This document shows, one piece after another, positions 37,443 through 50,014 of a stretch of DNA of 64,000 nt. Positions within the stretch are counted from its first letter, which is position 1; the number at the start of each line of letters is the position of its first letter. Source of the stretch: JBKQVT01 sp963804825 (lineage in GTDB: Bacteria > Planctomycetota > Planctomycetia > Pirellulales > Thermoguttaceae); contig CAWDRV010000006.1 in assembly GCA_963804825.1 (NCBI GenBank), forward strand, positions 186,001 through 250,000, written 5' to 3'. The notes beneath the pieces were generated by a model. The model saw only the letters and a program-made list of their open reading frames with translations. It was not told where the DNA came from and did no database searches. The position numbers and the translations under genes were made by a program.

Positions 37443-40400
37443 ATGTTCGCGCGTTTCTTCGTCGATCGGCCGATCTTCGCCACGGTGCTGTCGCTGGTGA
37501 TCGTGATCCTCGGCCTGGTCGCCCTGACGCGGCTGCCGGTCGCCCAATATCCGGAGGTCACGCCGCCGACGATCCAGGTGGCCGCGTGCTATCCGGGCGC
37601 CAACGCGAAGACGGTGGCCGACACGGTGGCCACTCCCATCGAGCAGCAGGTCAACGGCGTCGAGGGGATGATCTACATGGCGTCGCGTTCGACGAACGAC
37701 GGCCAGATGTTCCTCGACGTGACCTTCGAGCTTGGGACCAACTTGGACACCGCCCAGGTGCTCGTGCAGAACCGCGTCAAGGTGGCCGAGGCCGGATTGC
37801 CCGACGAAGTCAAGCGGATCGGCGTCGCCACGATGAAGAAATCGCCCAACATCTTGCTGTGCGTCAACCTGGTTTCCAGGAAGCGGCCCAACGGGAGTTT
37901 CTACCACGACCAACTCTACTTGAGCAACTACGCCGCGCTGAAGGTGAAAGACTCGTTGGCCCGGGTGAAAGGCGTCGGCGACGTGACCTTCCTGGGACCG
38001 CGCGATTACAGCATGCGCATCTGGCTCGATCCGCAGCGACTGGCCTCCTTGGAGATGACGGCCGCCGACGTGATCCGGGCCATTCGCGAACAGAACGTCC
38101 AGGTGGCGGCCGGGCAGCTCGGGCAACCGCCCGTCCCCGCCGGCGCCGCCGTGCCCTTCCAACTCGTCATCCAAACCCAGGGAAGGCTCGGCGGCGAGCG
38201 ACAGTTCGAGGACATCATCGTCAAGACGGGCGCCAACGGCGAGGTCGTCCGCCTGCGCGACGTCGTCCGCAAGAACGTCCACGGCAGCGGCGGGCGGACC
38301 GTCGAAAAGGGCGTCGAACTGGGGGCCAAAAGCTACGATGTGAACAGCTACCTCGACGGCCAGCCCGCCGTCACCTTGGCCGTCTTCCAGTTGCCCGGCT
38401 CCAACGCCCTGAAAACGGCCGAGGCCATCCGGGCGGAAATGAAAACGCTTCAGCAACGCTTCGAGGAAGGGATCGACTGCAAAATCGTCTACGACACCAC
38501 GGTCTTCGTCGACGAATCGGTCCACGAAGTCTACAAGACCCTCTTCGAGGCCTTCGTCCTCGTCTTCATCGTCGTGCTGGTCTTCCTGCAAGATTGGCGG
38601 GCGACGCTCATGCCGATGATCGACGTCCCCGTCTCGTTGATCGGCACCTTCGGCGTCATGGCCCTGCTGGGCTTCTCGCTGAACAACCTCACGCTCTTCG
38701 GGCTGGTGCTGGCCATCGGCATCGTCGTCAACGACGCGATCGTCGTCGTGGAAAACATCGAACGGTGGATGGCCACCGGGCTGCCCCCGCGCGAAGCCAC
38801 CATCAAGGCCATGGACGAAATCACCGGCCCGGTCATCGCCATCACCCTCGTGCTCAGCTCGGTCTTCATCCCGACGGCGTTTCTGGCGGGCATCAGCGGG
38901 CAGTTCTACCGGCAGTTCGCCCTGACCATCGCCGCTTCCACGATCATCTCGGCCGTCAACGCCATGACGATGGCCCCGGCCCGGGCCGTCACCCTGATCA
39001 AACCGCACAAGCATGACGAGCCGGGCGGGCGCGAGGCCCTGCCGCGCTGGGGAATCGCCCTGCTGGCCGGCGGCGCCACGCTGTACCTCTTCGCCCCGCC
39101 GGTCCTTGCCATGCTCGGGCTGTCGGCCGGCGGCCACGGCGACGAAACCGCTGCCGCGGAAGGATTCTCCGAGGCGACAGCCATGCTCTGGACCGTCCGC
39201 CTCGGGCTTCTGGCGGCCGGCGGCGTCGCGGGCTGGTTGGCCGGACCGGCCATCAATCGCGCCCTGAACCGCTTCCTGGGCGGGTTCAATTGGGTCTTCG
39301 ATCGGCTATCGGCCGGATACGGCACGCTGGTCCGCGGCCTGCTCCGCATGGCCGTCGTCGTGCTGGTCGTCTACGGCGGCCTGCTGGCCTTCACCGGCCT
39401 GGGATTCCAAGTCGTGCCCAAGGGCTTCATCCCCGACCAGGACAAGGGCTACCTCGTCGTGAACGTGCAACTCCCGGACGGGGCAAGCCTGGACCGCACC
39501 GACCGCCTCGTGACGCAACTCGGCCGCGTCGCCCAACAGACCAAGGGCGTCGCCCACGTGATCGCGGTCCCCGGCTACTCGACGCTCCTGGGCACGAACC
39601 TGAGCAACGCCGGAGGCATGTTCGTGATCCTCGATCCGTTCGAGAGCCGGAAAGAATCCGCCGATCTGCACGCCGACAACATCGCCGCCGACTTGCAACG
39701 ACAGTTCAACGCGTATCCCGAGGCGATCGGGGCGATCGTCGGCGTCTTCGGGGCCCCGCCGGTCGAAGGACTCGGATCGACCGGCGGCATCAAGATGCAG
39801 ATCGAGGACCTCCGCAGCGCCGGCCTGCGGTCGTTGCAAGGGGCCGTCCAGGCGCTGGCCGACGAGGGCCAACGGCAGCCCGGCATCGCTGCCCTGTTCT
39901 CCACCTTCAGCGTGGCCCAGCCCCAAATCTTCGTCGAGATCGACCGCGAAAAGGCCAAGGCCCAAAACGTCTCGCTGGACGACATCCACACCGCGTTGCA
40001 GGCGTACCTGGGCTCGTATTATGTCAACGATTTCTTCTTCGAGGACCGCAATTGGCAAGTCAACGTCCAGGCCGATCCCCGCTACCGCATGCGCGTCGAG
40101 GACATCGGACGCCTGGAGGTCCGCAACGCCGCGGGCAGCCGCGTGCCGCTGGCCACGCTTATCCGTGTGAAGAACACCGCCGGCCCCGCCATCGTAAACC
40201 ACTACCAACTCCATCCGTCCGCGGAACTGACCGGCATTCTGGCCCCCGGCGTCAGCTCGCGGCAGGGCATCGACCTCATGGAGGCCGTCGCCCGCAACCA
40301 CTTGCCCACCACGATGGGCTACGAATGGACCGAATTGAGCTACCAGGAACTCGAGGCGGAAAAGGACCTGCTGGGCAAGCTGGTCTTCCCGCTGGCGGTG

Positions 40401-40874
40401 CTGTTCGTCTTCATGGTCCTGGCCGCTCAATACGAAAGCTGGTCGCTGCCGCTGGCCATCCTGCTGATCGTGCCGATGTGCGTGCTCTCGGCGCTGGTGG
40501 GCCTGTGGCTGGTCGGGCTGGACAACAACATCTTCGCCCAGATCGGTTTCGTCGTGCTCATCGGCCTGGCGGCCAAGAACGCCATCCTCGTCGTCGAGTT
40601 TTCCAAACAGTTGGAAGACCAGGGCCGCGGGCGGGTGGAGGCCGTGGTCGAGGCGTCGCGCACCCGGCTCCGGCCGATCCTGATGACCTCGTTCGCCTTC
40701 ATCTTGGGCGTATTGCCGCTGGCGTTGGCCCGAGGGGCCGGGGCCGAGATGCGCGTCCCGCTGGGCGTGGCCGTCCTGGCCGGCATGATCGGCGTGACGC
40801 TGTTCGGCCTGCTTTTCACGCCCGTCTTCTACTGGATCATCATGCGGCTGGCCAAGGGCAAGCCGGCGGCGTAG
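37443..40874 (+). CDS. RND efflux pump, HAE1 family (AcrB/MexB-like)
   Basis: 1143 residues, about 100 longer than AcrB. Proton-driven inner-membrane exporter. N-terminus MFARFFVDRPIFATVLSLVI is canonical. TM4 reads LVLAIGIVVNDAIVVVENIE: the AcrB D407-D408 pair is N430-D431 here. TM10 keeps the relay lysine (GLAAKNAILVVEF). Between TM6 and TM7 (about residues 525-610) there is an extra segment with two additional hydrophobic stretches (WGIALLAGGATLYLFAPPVL and VRLGLLAAGGVAGWLAG), absent from AcrB. Periplasmic porter text is normal (QLPDGASLDRTDRLVTQL, GGIKMQIEDLRSAGL). Encoded after its adaptor. Substrate not inferable. Confidence 0.95.
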   Translation: MFARFFVDRPIFATVLSLVIVILGLVALTRLPVAQYPEVTPPTIQVAACYPGANAKTVADTVATPIEQQVNGVEGMIYMASRSTNDGQMFLDVTFELGTNLDTAQVLVQNRVKVAEAGLPDEVKRIGVATMKKSPNILLCVNLVSRKRPNGSFYHDQLYLSNYAALKVKDSLARVKGVGDVTFLGPRDYSMRIWLDPQRLASLEMTAADVIRAIREQNVQVAAGQLGQPPVPAGAAVPFQLVIQTQGRLGGERQFEDIIVKTGANGEVVRLRDVVRKNVHGSGGRTVEKGVELGAKSYDVNSYLDGQPAVTLAVFQLPGSNALKTAEAIRAEMKTLQQRFEEGIDCKIVYDTTVFVDESVHEVYKTLFEAFVLVFIVVLVFLQDWRATLMPMIDVPVSLIGTFGVMALLGFSLNNLTLFGLVLAIGIVVNDAIVVVENIERWMATGLPPREATIKAMDEITGPVIAITLVLSSVFIPTAFLAGISGQFYRQFALTIAASTIISAVNAMTMAPARAVTLIKPHKHDEPGGREALPRWGIALLAGGATLYLFAPPVLAMLGLSAGGHGDETAAAEGFSEATAMLWTVRLGLLAAGGVAGWLAGPAINRALNRFLGGFNWVFDRLSAGYGTLVRGLLRMAVVVLVVYGGLLAFTGLGFQVVPKGFIPDQDKGYLVVNVQLPDGASLDRTDRLVTQLGRVAQQTKGVAHVIAVPGYSTLLGTNLSNAGGMFVILDPFESRKESADLHADNIAADLQRQFNAYPEAIGAIVGVFGAPPVEGLGSTGGIKMQIEDLRSAGLRSLQGAVQALADEGQRQPGIAALFSTFSVAQPQIFVEIDREKAKAQNVSLDDIHTALQAYLGSYYVNDFFFEDRNWQVNVQADPRYRMRVEDIGRLEVRNAAGSRVPLATLIRVKNTAGPAIVNHYQLHPSAELTGILAPGVSSRQGIDLMEAVARNHLPTTMGYEWTELSYQELEAEKDLLGKLVFPLAVLFVFMVLAAQYESWSLPLAILLIVPMCVLSALVGLWLVGLDNNIFAQIGFVVLIGLAAKNAILVVEFSKQLEDQGRGRVEAVVEASRTRLRPILMTSFAFILGVLPLALARGAGAEMRVPLGVAVLAGMIGVTLFGLLFTPVFYWIIMRLAKGKPAA

Positions 40875-40880
40875 CCCTGG

Positions 40881-40949
40881 CGTAGGTTATGCTTTAGCAT
40901 AACATTTCCCGCCCATCGTACGTTTCGTTATGCTGAAGCATAACCTACG
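40881..40949. repeat. Double palindrome after the efflux pump gene
   Basis: CGTAGGTTATGCTTTAGCAT.. (40881-40903) is the inverted match of 40927-40949 with one mismatch in 23 bp. Each arm contains the self-palindrome GTTATGCTTTAGCATAAC. It begins 7 bp after the pump stop codon and may also end that transcript. Confidence 0.85.
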
Positions 40950-40954
40950 TGCTT

Positions 40955-41296
40955 TCAGAGAAGCCCGCCGTGCCAGCGCCCGAACGCGCGGGCCAGCATG
41001 ATCGCCATGACCAGCGCGCCCAGTCCGAAGGGGACCGCGTGCTTTGTCTGCCGCAGGTCGAAATTCCCCGTGCGGCAAAGCAAGAAGTAAGCCACCAAGA
41101 GATTGAACATGGCCCAAAGCACGTTCACCATGGACGACGACAGCCCCTCGCCGGGCGGCGACGCGAACGGCGTTTGGAACGGGCTCCCCGAGACCCCGGC
41201 GACGAGGTGCGGGATGCTATTCATCAGGAGTGCACCGCCGAAGAAGTAGGCGATGAGGTGATACCAGCGCGTTTCGACCATGATCGAGTTCTCCAT
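40955..41296 (-). CDS. Small four-helix membrane protein, unknown function
   Basis: 113 residues. Hydrophobic segments: YHLIAYFFGGALLMNSIPHL, MVNVLWAMFNLLVAYFLL, and VPFGLGALVMAIMLARAF, with a short periplasmic/cytoplasmic loop PFQTPFASPPGEGLSS. No family is recognised with confidence. It lies convergent with the efflux operon across a double palindrome and just downstream of the nuclease pair, on the same strand, but 100 bp separate it. Two starts are possible (MENSIMVETRW; ATG at 41294-41296 or at 41279-41281). Confidence 0.65.
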   Translation of the reverse strand: MENSIMVETRWYHLIAYFFGGALLMNSIPHLVAGVSGSPFQTPFASPPGEGLSSSMVNVLWAMFNLLVAYFLLCRTGNFDLRQTKHAVPFGLGALVMAIMLARAFGRWHGGLL

Positions 41297-41398
41297 GTTA
41301 TTCTACCGGGACGAGGAAGGGACGGAAAAGCGGGGACGGAAAATGGGCATAACTGTTTGTGCGTCACCCGGCTTACGAAAATCAATGATTCCCCCTTT

Positions 41399-42049
41399 TC
41401 ACTTCTGTCCCCTTTTAATCTCGGCCTCAAACACCTCATCAAGTACACGAGTAAGCTTTGCCAGCGTCTCGAAGTGGCCAACCATACATTCAATGAACGC
41501 GCGAGCCTCATTCTTGACAAGAAAGCCGACCAGTTCCTCACGTGGCTGCGGCAGGGAGAAATCGACGCTTGCTGTCGTGTCGCCATGGTCAACGTCAGAA
41601 CAAATTTTCACCCCCCGCCAAAGCCGCTCAGCCTCGTTCTTGATTGTGCTCGCCGCGCCCTCCAGGTTCAAACTGCTGGTCTCTGGTGGGCTGATCCACA
41701 CGGAGGCGTACGGCAGTTCACCGCTCCGCGAATATAGTTCCTCCAACAAGACGCCACCAATCCAGAAGCCGGTCGGCCACGTATTTGGCTTATCGGAAGG
41801 CCACTCCTTTCTGCCGATACCGACATTGATGTAGCCAAGCTCCTCAGGAGACTCATCCTCAGGTATCTTGTTGCAGTTCCAAACACGTCGATTAAGCTCT
41901 TTGTGCTTCGCGCTTACTCGGTCGAGCACGTCAATGAAAATCCTGGCGTATTTCTCCCGCACATCCTTCATGGCACATTCAAGTTGATGCACCTCGGCCC
42001 ATTTTTCAAGAAGAAACAGTTCCGGTTTCGTAAACATCAACGTCGCCAT
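41399..42049 (-). CDS. Unknown protein coupled to a PD-(D/E)XK nuclease
   Basis: 216 residues starting MATLMFTKPELFLLEKWAEV. Mixed helical N-terminus (REKYARIFIDVLDRVSAKHK), central strands with YINVGIGRKEWPSD and FWIGGVLLEELYSRSGELPY, and a helical C-terminus ending VGHFETLAKLTRVLDEVFEA. No domain recognised; low GC and different codon choice from neighbours suggest transfer. Its ATG (42047-42049) lies two bases past the upstream stop (42051), so translation is coupled to the nuclease. The tight pairing suggests a functional unit such as a restriction or anti-phage system; that is inference. Confidence 0.7.
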   Translation of the reverse strand: MATLMFTKPELFLLEKWAEVHQLECAMKDVREKYARIFIDVLDRVSAKHKELNRRVWNCNKIPEDESPEELGYINVGIGRKEWPSDKPNTWPTGFWIGGVLLEELYSRSGELPYASVWISPPETSSLNLEGAASTIKNEAERLWRGVKICSDVDHGDTTASVDFSLPQPREELVGFLVKNEARAFIECMVGHFETLAKLTRVLDEVFEAEIKRGQK

Positions 42050-42050
42050 G

Positions 42051-42812
42051 TCACCTGTCCTCCTGAATAGCGTGGGACACCGATAGGTTGCGCAGAGCGT
42101 TCGCGTAATGACGAGCGAATAGCACAACATCGGTCGCCTCGGCTTGGTCAGCAAACTTGTCGGCGACGCGAGCGATACGGCCCCACGCCACAGGAAGGAA
42201 GTGTTCCTCGTCCCCCGCAATGCTACCGTCAAGGGTAAGGAAGATGGCATGGCACGATTCGGGACGCACCCCCAATTCGACAGCGCGCTCTTGAAGATCG
42301 TCCCACTCACGCCTTGTCTCGTTCGGGCTCTCCGGAGCAAAGATCTTGCTCTCAATGTGGATGATGAAGGTTTCGCTCGCAGCGATTTCAATGTCAATGC
42401 GGGACTTCTTGCCGGCCACTTCGCGCCGAACCCAGTACGCTGCATTCGCGTAGCCTGACTCGAGCCCAATCTCTTCGAGAAACAGTTGAAAACCGAGTCT
42501 GCCCTGGGCATGAGTGCCTTGGCCAATCTCACGAGCCAGGAGCCACTCCAGTAATCGCGAATGGCAAAGCTCTTTTGCGTCCACTCCCATGACTTTCAGC
42601 AGATTGAATCCCTCTGCCGTTTTCCTTTGGCTTGTCGCCCACGCGTCATGGGATGCTCTATAGCCAGAAAGCAGCGCGTCCACCATGTCTGTGAACGAAG
42701 ACGGGCTTCCCTTGGAAGGTGAGCTCTCCGCGGTCGGCTCCAGGGCCTGATATCCCGCGAGCAAATCCGCGAACCGTTTGACAAGCGAGGCGGTCGGTGT
42801 CATTGCGTGCAT
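42051..42812 (-). CDS. PD-(D/E)XK nuclease superfamily protein (PDDEXK_4-like)
   Basis: 253 residues. Conserved elements: HSRLLEWLLAREIGQGTHAQ (about 84-103) containing the early helical motif of the PDDEXK_4 group, YWVRREVAGKKSRIDIEIAA with D140, and FIIHIESKIFAPE with E154-x-K156. D-x13-ExK is the expected catalytic spacing. It is predicted to bind and cut DNA. The C-terminal third has CHAIFLTLDGSIAGDEEHFL. Start ATG is either 42810-42812 or 42801-42803; neither has a strong ribosome site. Directly coupled to the 41399 gene. Family members occur singly or with unknown partners; a defence role is plausible, not shown. Confidence 0.8.
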   Translation of the reverse strand: MHAMTPTASLVKRFADLLAGYQALEPTAESSPSKGSPSSFTDMVDALLSGYRASHDAWATSQRKTAEGFNLLKVMGVDAKELCHSRLLEWLLAREIGQGTHAQGRLGFQLFLEEIGLESGYANAAYWVRREVAGKKSRIDIEIAASETFIIHIESKIFAPESPNETRREWDDLQERAVELGVRPESCHAIFLTLDGSIAGDEEHFLPVAWGRIARVADKFADQAEATDVVLFARHYANALRNLSVSHAIQEDR

Positions 42813-42978
42813 GCCAATCTCGGTGGCCGAAGGACAAAAGAACGACAAAAGGGGCATTGTACCTTATCAGTTAACGGGCAAAAGGGGAAATTCTACCTTA
42901 TCGTCGATAATTATCAATTTAGGTGCCTGAACGCCGCCGTTTTGCCAAGGGCACAACGTCCCCCTTTCCCCCCCAAAC

Positions 42979-43290
42979 CTAAACGCCCTCCCGCCGGGCG
43001 TCCGTGTCCATCCGTTCCGCACATCGGCTGCAATAGCCATCGTTCGACCACAGGCCGATCAATTCGTGCCCTTCAACCTCGTGGTTTCCGCACTTGCACG
43101 TGCGCATAAGCCACGCGTCCACGACGTGCGCCTTAAAAACGCGCAGCTGCGCTTGGGACAGGCTGCCCAAGCCCCGGGCTATTACCTGCTTCGTGATTCC
43201 AGCGGCTGGCCCGTCCAGCTCGTGCTGGATCAGGAATGTCAACGCCTCCTCGTTTAGGCGCGACCCGTCAAAGCCTTCTCGCCAGTCCAT
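42979..43290 (-). CDS. Small protein with C-terminal zinc ribbon
   Basis: 103 residues from ATG 43288-43290 (AAGGGGGCTTGAAT upstream). Helical N-terminal two-thirds (LNEEALTFLIQHELDGPAAG, LSQAQLRVFKAHVVDAWL), then a probable zinc ribbon CKCGNHEVEGHELIGLW..DGYCSRC (Cys pairs CxC and CxxC). No named family recognised. It lies alone between the nuclease pair and the dihydroorotate-dehydrogenase-like gene, same strand. Function unknown. Confidence 0.65.
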   Translation of the reverse strand: MDWREGFDGSRLNEEALTFLIQHELDGPAAGITKQVIARGLGSLSQAQLRVFKAHVVDAWLMRTCKCGNHEVEGHELIGLWSNDGYCSRCAERMDTDARREGV

Positions 43291-43423
43291 ATTCAAGCCC
43301 CCTTCTTGCAAAGAAATGGGTCGCCAGACCACAGGGGAAAAGGCACCGGGGCAACTATTCTAAACGACGGTTCCTGGCGCCTTTTCCAGCCCGCTCGTTT
43401 TCCAATCACATTTTCCGCTCCGC

Positions 43424-44427
43424 TCAGATGAACTTCCCGGTATACGAGGTCAGTGCCTTCATGTAGTTTCCGCGCTCGAAGGCGGCCGGGTCGGGACAGT
43501 TCTCCTGACTCATGCTGCCCTTGAGCTGCTCGACCGACTCGTACTCCTTCTCTTCCATCCAGTCGCGCAGCCCGGCCAGGATGCGGCCGACCTGCTCGCT
43601 GCCGTCCTCGTAGATGGTCGAGGCGATCATGCCGACGTCGGCGCCGGCCAGCAGGGCCTTGGCCATGCCGTCGGAGTCGTGCAGCCCGCTGGTCAGGGCC
43701 AGCGAGGCGTTGACGCGGCCGCGGAGAATGGCGATCCACCGCAGCGGCACCAAAAGCTCGTTGGGGCTGCTCAACACCAGCTTGGGCGTGGTCTCCAGGG
43801 TGTCCAGGTCGATGTCCGGCTGGAGGAAGCGGTTGAAGAGCACCAGGCCGTCGGCGCCGGACTCGACCAGCCGCCGGGCCATGTTGGCCATCGCGCTGAA
43901 ATACGGCCCCACCTTCACCGCCAGCGGGATCGAGACCGACTTTTTCACCGCCGCGACCAGCTCCAGGTAGCGGGATTCGACCTCCCCGCTGGTCATGTCG
44001 GGATCGGCGGCGACGAAGTAGACGTTCAACTCCAGGGCGTCGGCCCCGGCGTCTTGCATCATCTTCGCGTAGCGGGTCCAACCGCCGGTGCTGGTGCCGT
44101 TGAGGCTGGCGATCACGGGAATCCGGGCCGCGAACTTGGCCTTCTCGATCAGGTCCAGGTAGCTTTCCGGCCCGGTGTGATAGTCGTCGGCCTCGGGGAA
44201 GTAGGTGAGCGATTCGGCGAAGCTTTCCGTGCCGATTTCATGCACCCGGCTCATCTCGACCTCGTCGTGGGCGATCTGTTCCTCGAAGAGCGAGGGGAGC
44301 ACGACCGCGGCGGCCCCGGCCGCTTCCAGCCGGGCCACCGCCTCCGGCCGGTAGGTCAGCGAACTGGCGGCGATCACCAGGGGATTTTTCAGGGTCAGGC
44401 CCAGGTACTTGGTCGTCAGGTCGACGC

Positions 44428-44431
<4 letters not shown>
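43424..44431 (-). CDS. Dihydroorotate dehydrogenase-like flavoprotein
   Basis: 335 residues. FMN TIM-barrel of the class 1 dihydroorotate/dihydropyrimidine dehydrogenase type: start MSVDLTTKYLGLTLKNPLVI, VIASLNGTSTGGWTRYAKMM, ADALELNVYFVAAD, PLAVKVGPYF, GADGLVLFNRFLQPD, SGLHDSDGMAKALLAGADVG. Family members of this subgroup are often annotated 'dihydroorotate dehydrogenase-like' and sit next to pyruvate:ferredoxin oxidoreductase, as here. It overlaps the nifJ gene by 4 bp (ATGA 44428-44431), with this gene read first. The substrate is uncertain; a true pyrD role is not established. Confidence 0.88.
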
Positions 44432-48060
<3,629 letters not shown>

Positions 48061-48197
48061 AGGTTCTTCTCCTCAAACAGATGGGAAGGAAAGTTCGGGG
48101 GGGTAAACCTCCTAGAATATCGCTTCGGAGCAGCCTTGACAAGCGGCCCCCAGAAAGGGCGGTATGCTGGCAAATGAGAACGGTGGAACGGCCGGCT

Positions 48198-48260
48198 GCG
48201 AAACCGCAAGCGTCACGCCGCCCCACCTCCCAATCCCTAATCCCCAATCCCTAATCCCTC
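48198..48260. repeat. Composite repeat, copy 3, at the 3' end of the MBL gene
   Basis: GCGAAACCGCAAGCG (48198-48212), about 18 bp, then CAATCCC-TAATCCC-CAATCCC-TAATCCC (48231-48259). It ends 8 bp before the MBL stop codon region (48268). Confidence 0.75.
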
Positions 48261-48267
48261 TTCATAC

Positions 48268-49107
48268 TCATATCCACAAGTGCAGCCGGCCTGCCATCAT
48301 GTCGGGCAAGGCACGCTCCACGTGCTGGCGGATTTGGTTGGGGTGATAGCGCGTGCTGAAATGGCTCGCAATGATCAACTCGTTGCCGAAACGCTGCCGG
48401 CGCTCGAGCAGATCGTCCAGGTGCATGTGGCCGAACTTGTGGATCTTGTCCTTGCGATGGCTCGGGGCCACGAAGGTCAACTCCATGATGAGCACCTCGG
48501 CCGCATACATCGGTTGGCAGGCGTCCAGTCCCTCGGGCGAGCTGTCGCCCAGGTACGCCAGCCGCGGAATACGGAGTTCCGCGGTCACTTCGGCGCCGGA
48601 CATGCGCAGGTCGCGGATCTGCTCGCCGCTGAGCCCGGTGAACTCCGGCTTGAGCTTGCGCCGCCGCTGCCAGACCACGAACCCCAGCGAGGGCACCGTG
48701 TGCTTGGTGGCCGAGACGGTCACGACCAGGTCGCGCGAAAGCTCGATCTCGTCGCCCGGCCGCGTCGGCACCAATTGGCAGGGCAACCGCCCGCGATCCA
48801 TCCGGCTGAACAGCCGCAGCACCCGTTGCATCGGTTCGACGGCCGCCTCGGGCAGGTAAATCACCGGCGGGTCCATCCTCATCATCCGCCGCCGCGCCAC
48901 GTAGACCGGCAGCGCCACCAGGTGGTCCATGTGGGTGTGCGAGACCAGCCAGGTCGGCGTTCCCATGAAGGACCACGGCTGCGCGCCCAGGTCGAAGCCG
49001 ATCTTCAATTCCGGGATCCGCCAATAGGTCTGCACGGCGGCCCGCGAGTATCCCTCGATCGTCAGGTCCTTGTGCGTGAGCGTTTTGACGGGAACGTTGT
49101 TGACCAT
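48268..49107 (-). CDS. Ribonuclease Z-like metallo-beta-lactamase hydrolase
   Basis: 279 residues. Metallo-beta-lactamase fold with zinc motif SHTHMDHL (H57-x-H59-x-D61-H62), a later His/Asp pair in RLAYLGDSSPEGLDACQPMY, and IIASHFSTRYHP near the end. The order matches the ELAC/RNase Z-like branch, including a substrate-arm-like insert around VWQRRRKLKPEF. It may act on tRNA 3' ends or another phosphoester; not certain. Start ATG 49105-49107 is chosen because the family alignment starts there and DNA further upstream is heptamer repeat. The gene is bracketed by inverted composite repeats at both ends. Confidence 0.85.
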   Translation of the reverse strand: MVNNVPVKTLTHKDLTIEGYSRAAVQTYWRIPELKIGFDLGAQPWSFMGTPTWLVSHTHMDHLVALPVYVARRRMMRMDPPVIYLPEAAVEPMQRVLRLFSRMDRGRLPCQLVPTRPGDEIELSRDLVVTVSATKHTVPSLGFVVWQRRRKLKPEFTGLSGEQIRDLRMSGAEVTAELRIPRLAYLGDSSPEGLDACQPMYAAEVLIMELTFVAPSHRKDKIHKFGHMHLDDLLERRQRFGNELIIASHFSTRYHPNQIRQHVERALPDMMAGRLHLWI

Positions 49108-49111
49108 GAAG

Positions 49112-49204
49112 AGAGGGATTGGGGATTGGGGATTAGGGATTGGCGACGAGGAACTGGGAAACTGGGAACTGCGGGCTGGGGCGGCGGCACGCTTGCGGTT
49201 TCGC
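49112..49204. repeat. Composite repeat, copy 4, upstream of the MBL gene
   Basis: GGGATTG-GGGATTG-GGGATTA-GGGATTG tract (49114-49141), then GAACTGGGAAACTGGGAACT (49150-49169), then CGCTTGCGGTTTCGC (49190-49204). Inverted relative to copy 3, so the MBL gene lies between facing copies. Confidence 0.75.
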
Positions 49205-49231
49205 AATTGGTCTTCCGCCTTCCCTCTTATC

Positions 49232-50014
49232 TTATCCCACCTCCTTTGCTGTGGCGTGCTCGTAGTTATCGACGTCGGACAGGTCCAATGGCTGGTCGGC
49301 ATTCAGATCGGGCAGCACCCAGATCTCGCCGAACAGGTCGTTCTGCTCCACCCGCACCCGATGGTGGCGGACCAGTTCCAGGACGGCCAAGAAGATGCCG
49401 ATCAAGGCCGATTTGTGCATGTTGGCGTCGAACAGGTCGCTGAAGGCCATCGCTCCTCGCTCGACGAGCCGGCCGTAGATCCGCTCCATGTAAACGTGGA
49501 TGGGTGTGTCGTCGTAGACGATGTTGGACGGCTTGGTGGCGACGTTCTCTCGAATGATCCGTCCGAAGGCGCTGACCAGGTCCCAGAGTTCCACTTCCCG
49601 GATCGGCTCGTCGGCCAGGTTCCGTTCCGAGCGGGGCAGGTCGCAGGAGAGCCTTGCATAGTGCTGCTGCCAGGCCCGGCCGCAGTCCTCCAACATGCTG
49701 GCCGCGTCGCGGTATCGCTTGTATTCCAGCAGCCGGCGGACCAGCTCTTGCCGGGGGTCTTCCAACTCCTCTTGCACCTCGTCGTTGCGGGGCAGGACCT
49801 GCTGGGATTTGATCTCGATCAGCCAGGCCGCCATGGCGAGAAAGTCGCCCACCGCGTTCACGTCCAACTGTTCCAGGACCGCCAGGTAGCCGAGGTATTG
49901 GTCGGTAATCATGGCGATGGGGATATCGACGATCTCGACCTCGTGCTTCCGCACCAGGTAGAGGAGCAGGTCCAAGGGACCGCGGAACATGCTGAGATCG
50001 ACCCGGAAATCCAT
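49232..50014 (-). CDS. scpA: Segregation and condensation protein A
   Basis: 260 residues. Kleisin subunit bridging Smc heads. Signature start DFRVDLSMFRGPLDLLLYLV and RKHEVEIVDIPIAMITDQYL, GDFLAMAAWLIEIKSQQVLP, then the C-terminal winged helix with KSALIGIFLAVLELVRHHRV and LFGEIWV. Start ATG 50012-50014 (AAGAGTGGCCGCCG upstream) is preferred; the frame extends to TTG at 50056 without a good site. scpB and smc are not in the window. Convergent or unrelated to its neighbours. Confidence 0.93.
   Translation of the reverse strand: MDFRVDLSMFRGPLDLLLYLVRKHEVEIVDIPIAMITDQYLGYLAVLEQLDVNAVGDFLAMAAWLIEIKSQQVLPRNDEVQEELEDPRQELVRRLLEYKRYRDAASMLEDCGRAWQQHYARLSCDLPRSERNLADEPIREVELWDLVSAFGRIIRENVATKPSNIVYDDTPIHVYMERIYGRLVERGAMAFSDLFDANMHKSALIGIFLAVLELVRHHRVRVEQNDLFGEIWVLPDLNADQPLDLSDVDNYEHATAKEVG

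Noticed and set aside
36075..39137. 1020-codon minus-strand frame opposite the efflux genes
   Set aside because: Composition is His/Asp/Gly-rich shadow of the RND genes on the other strand; no domain.
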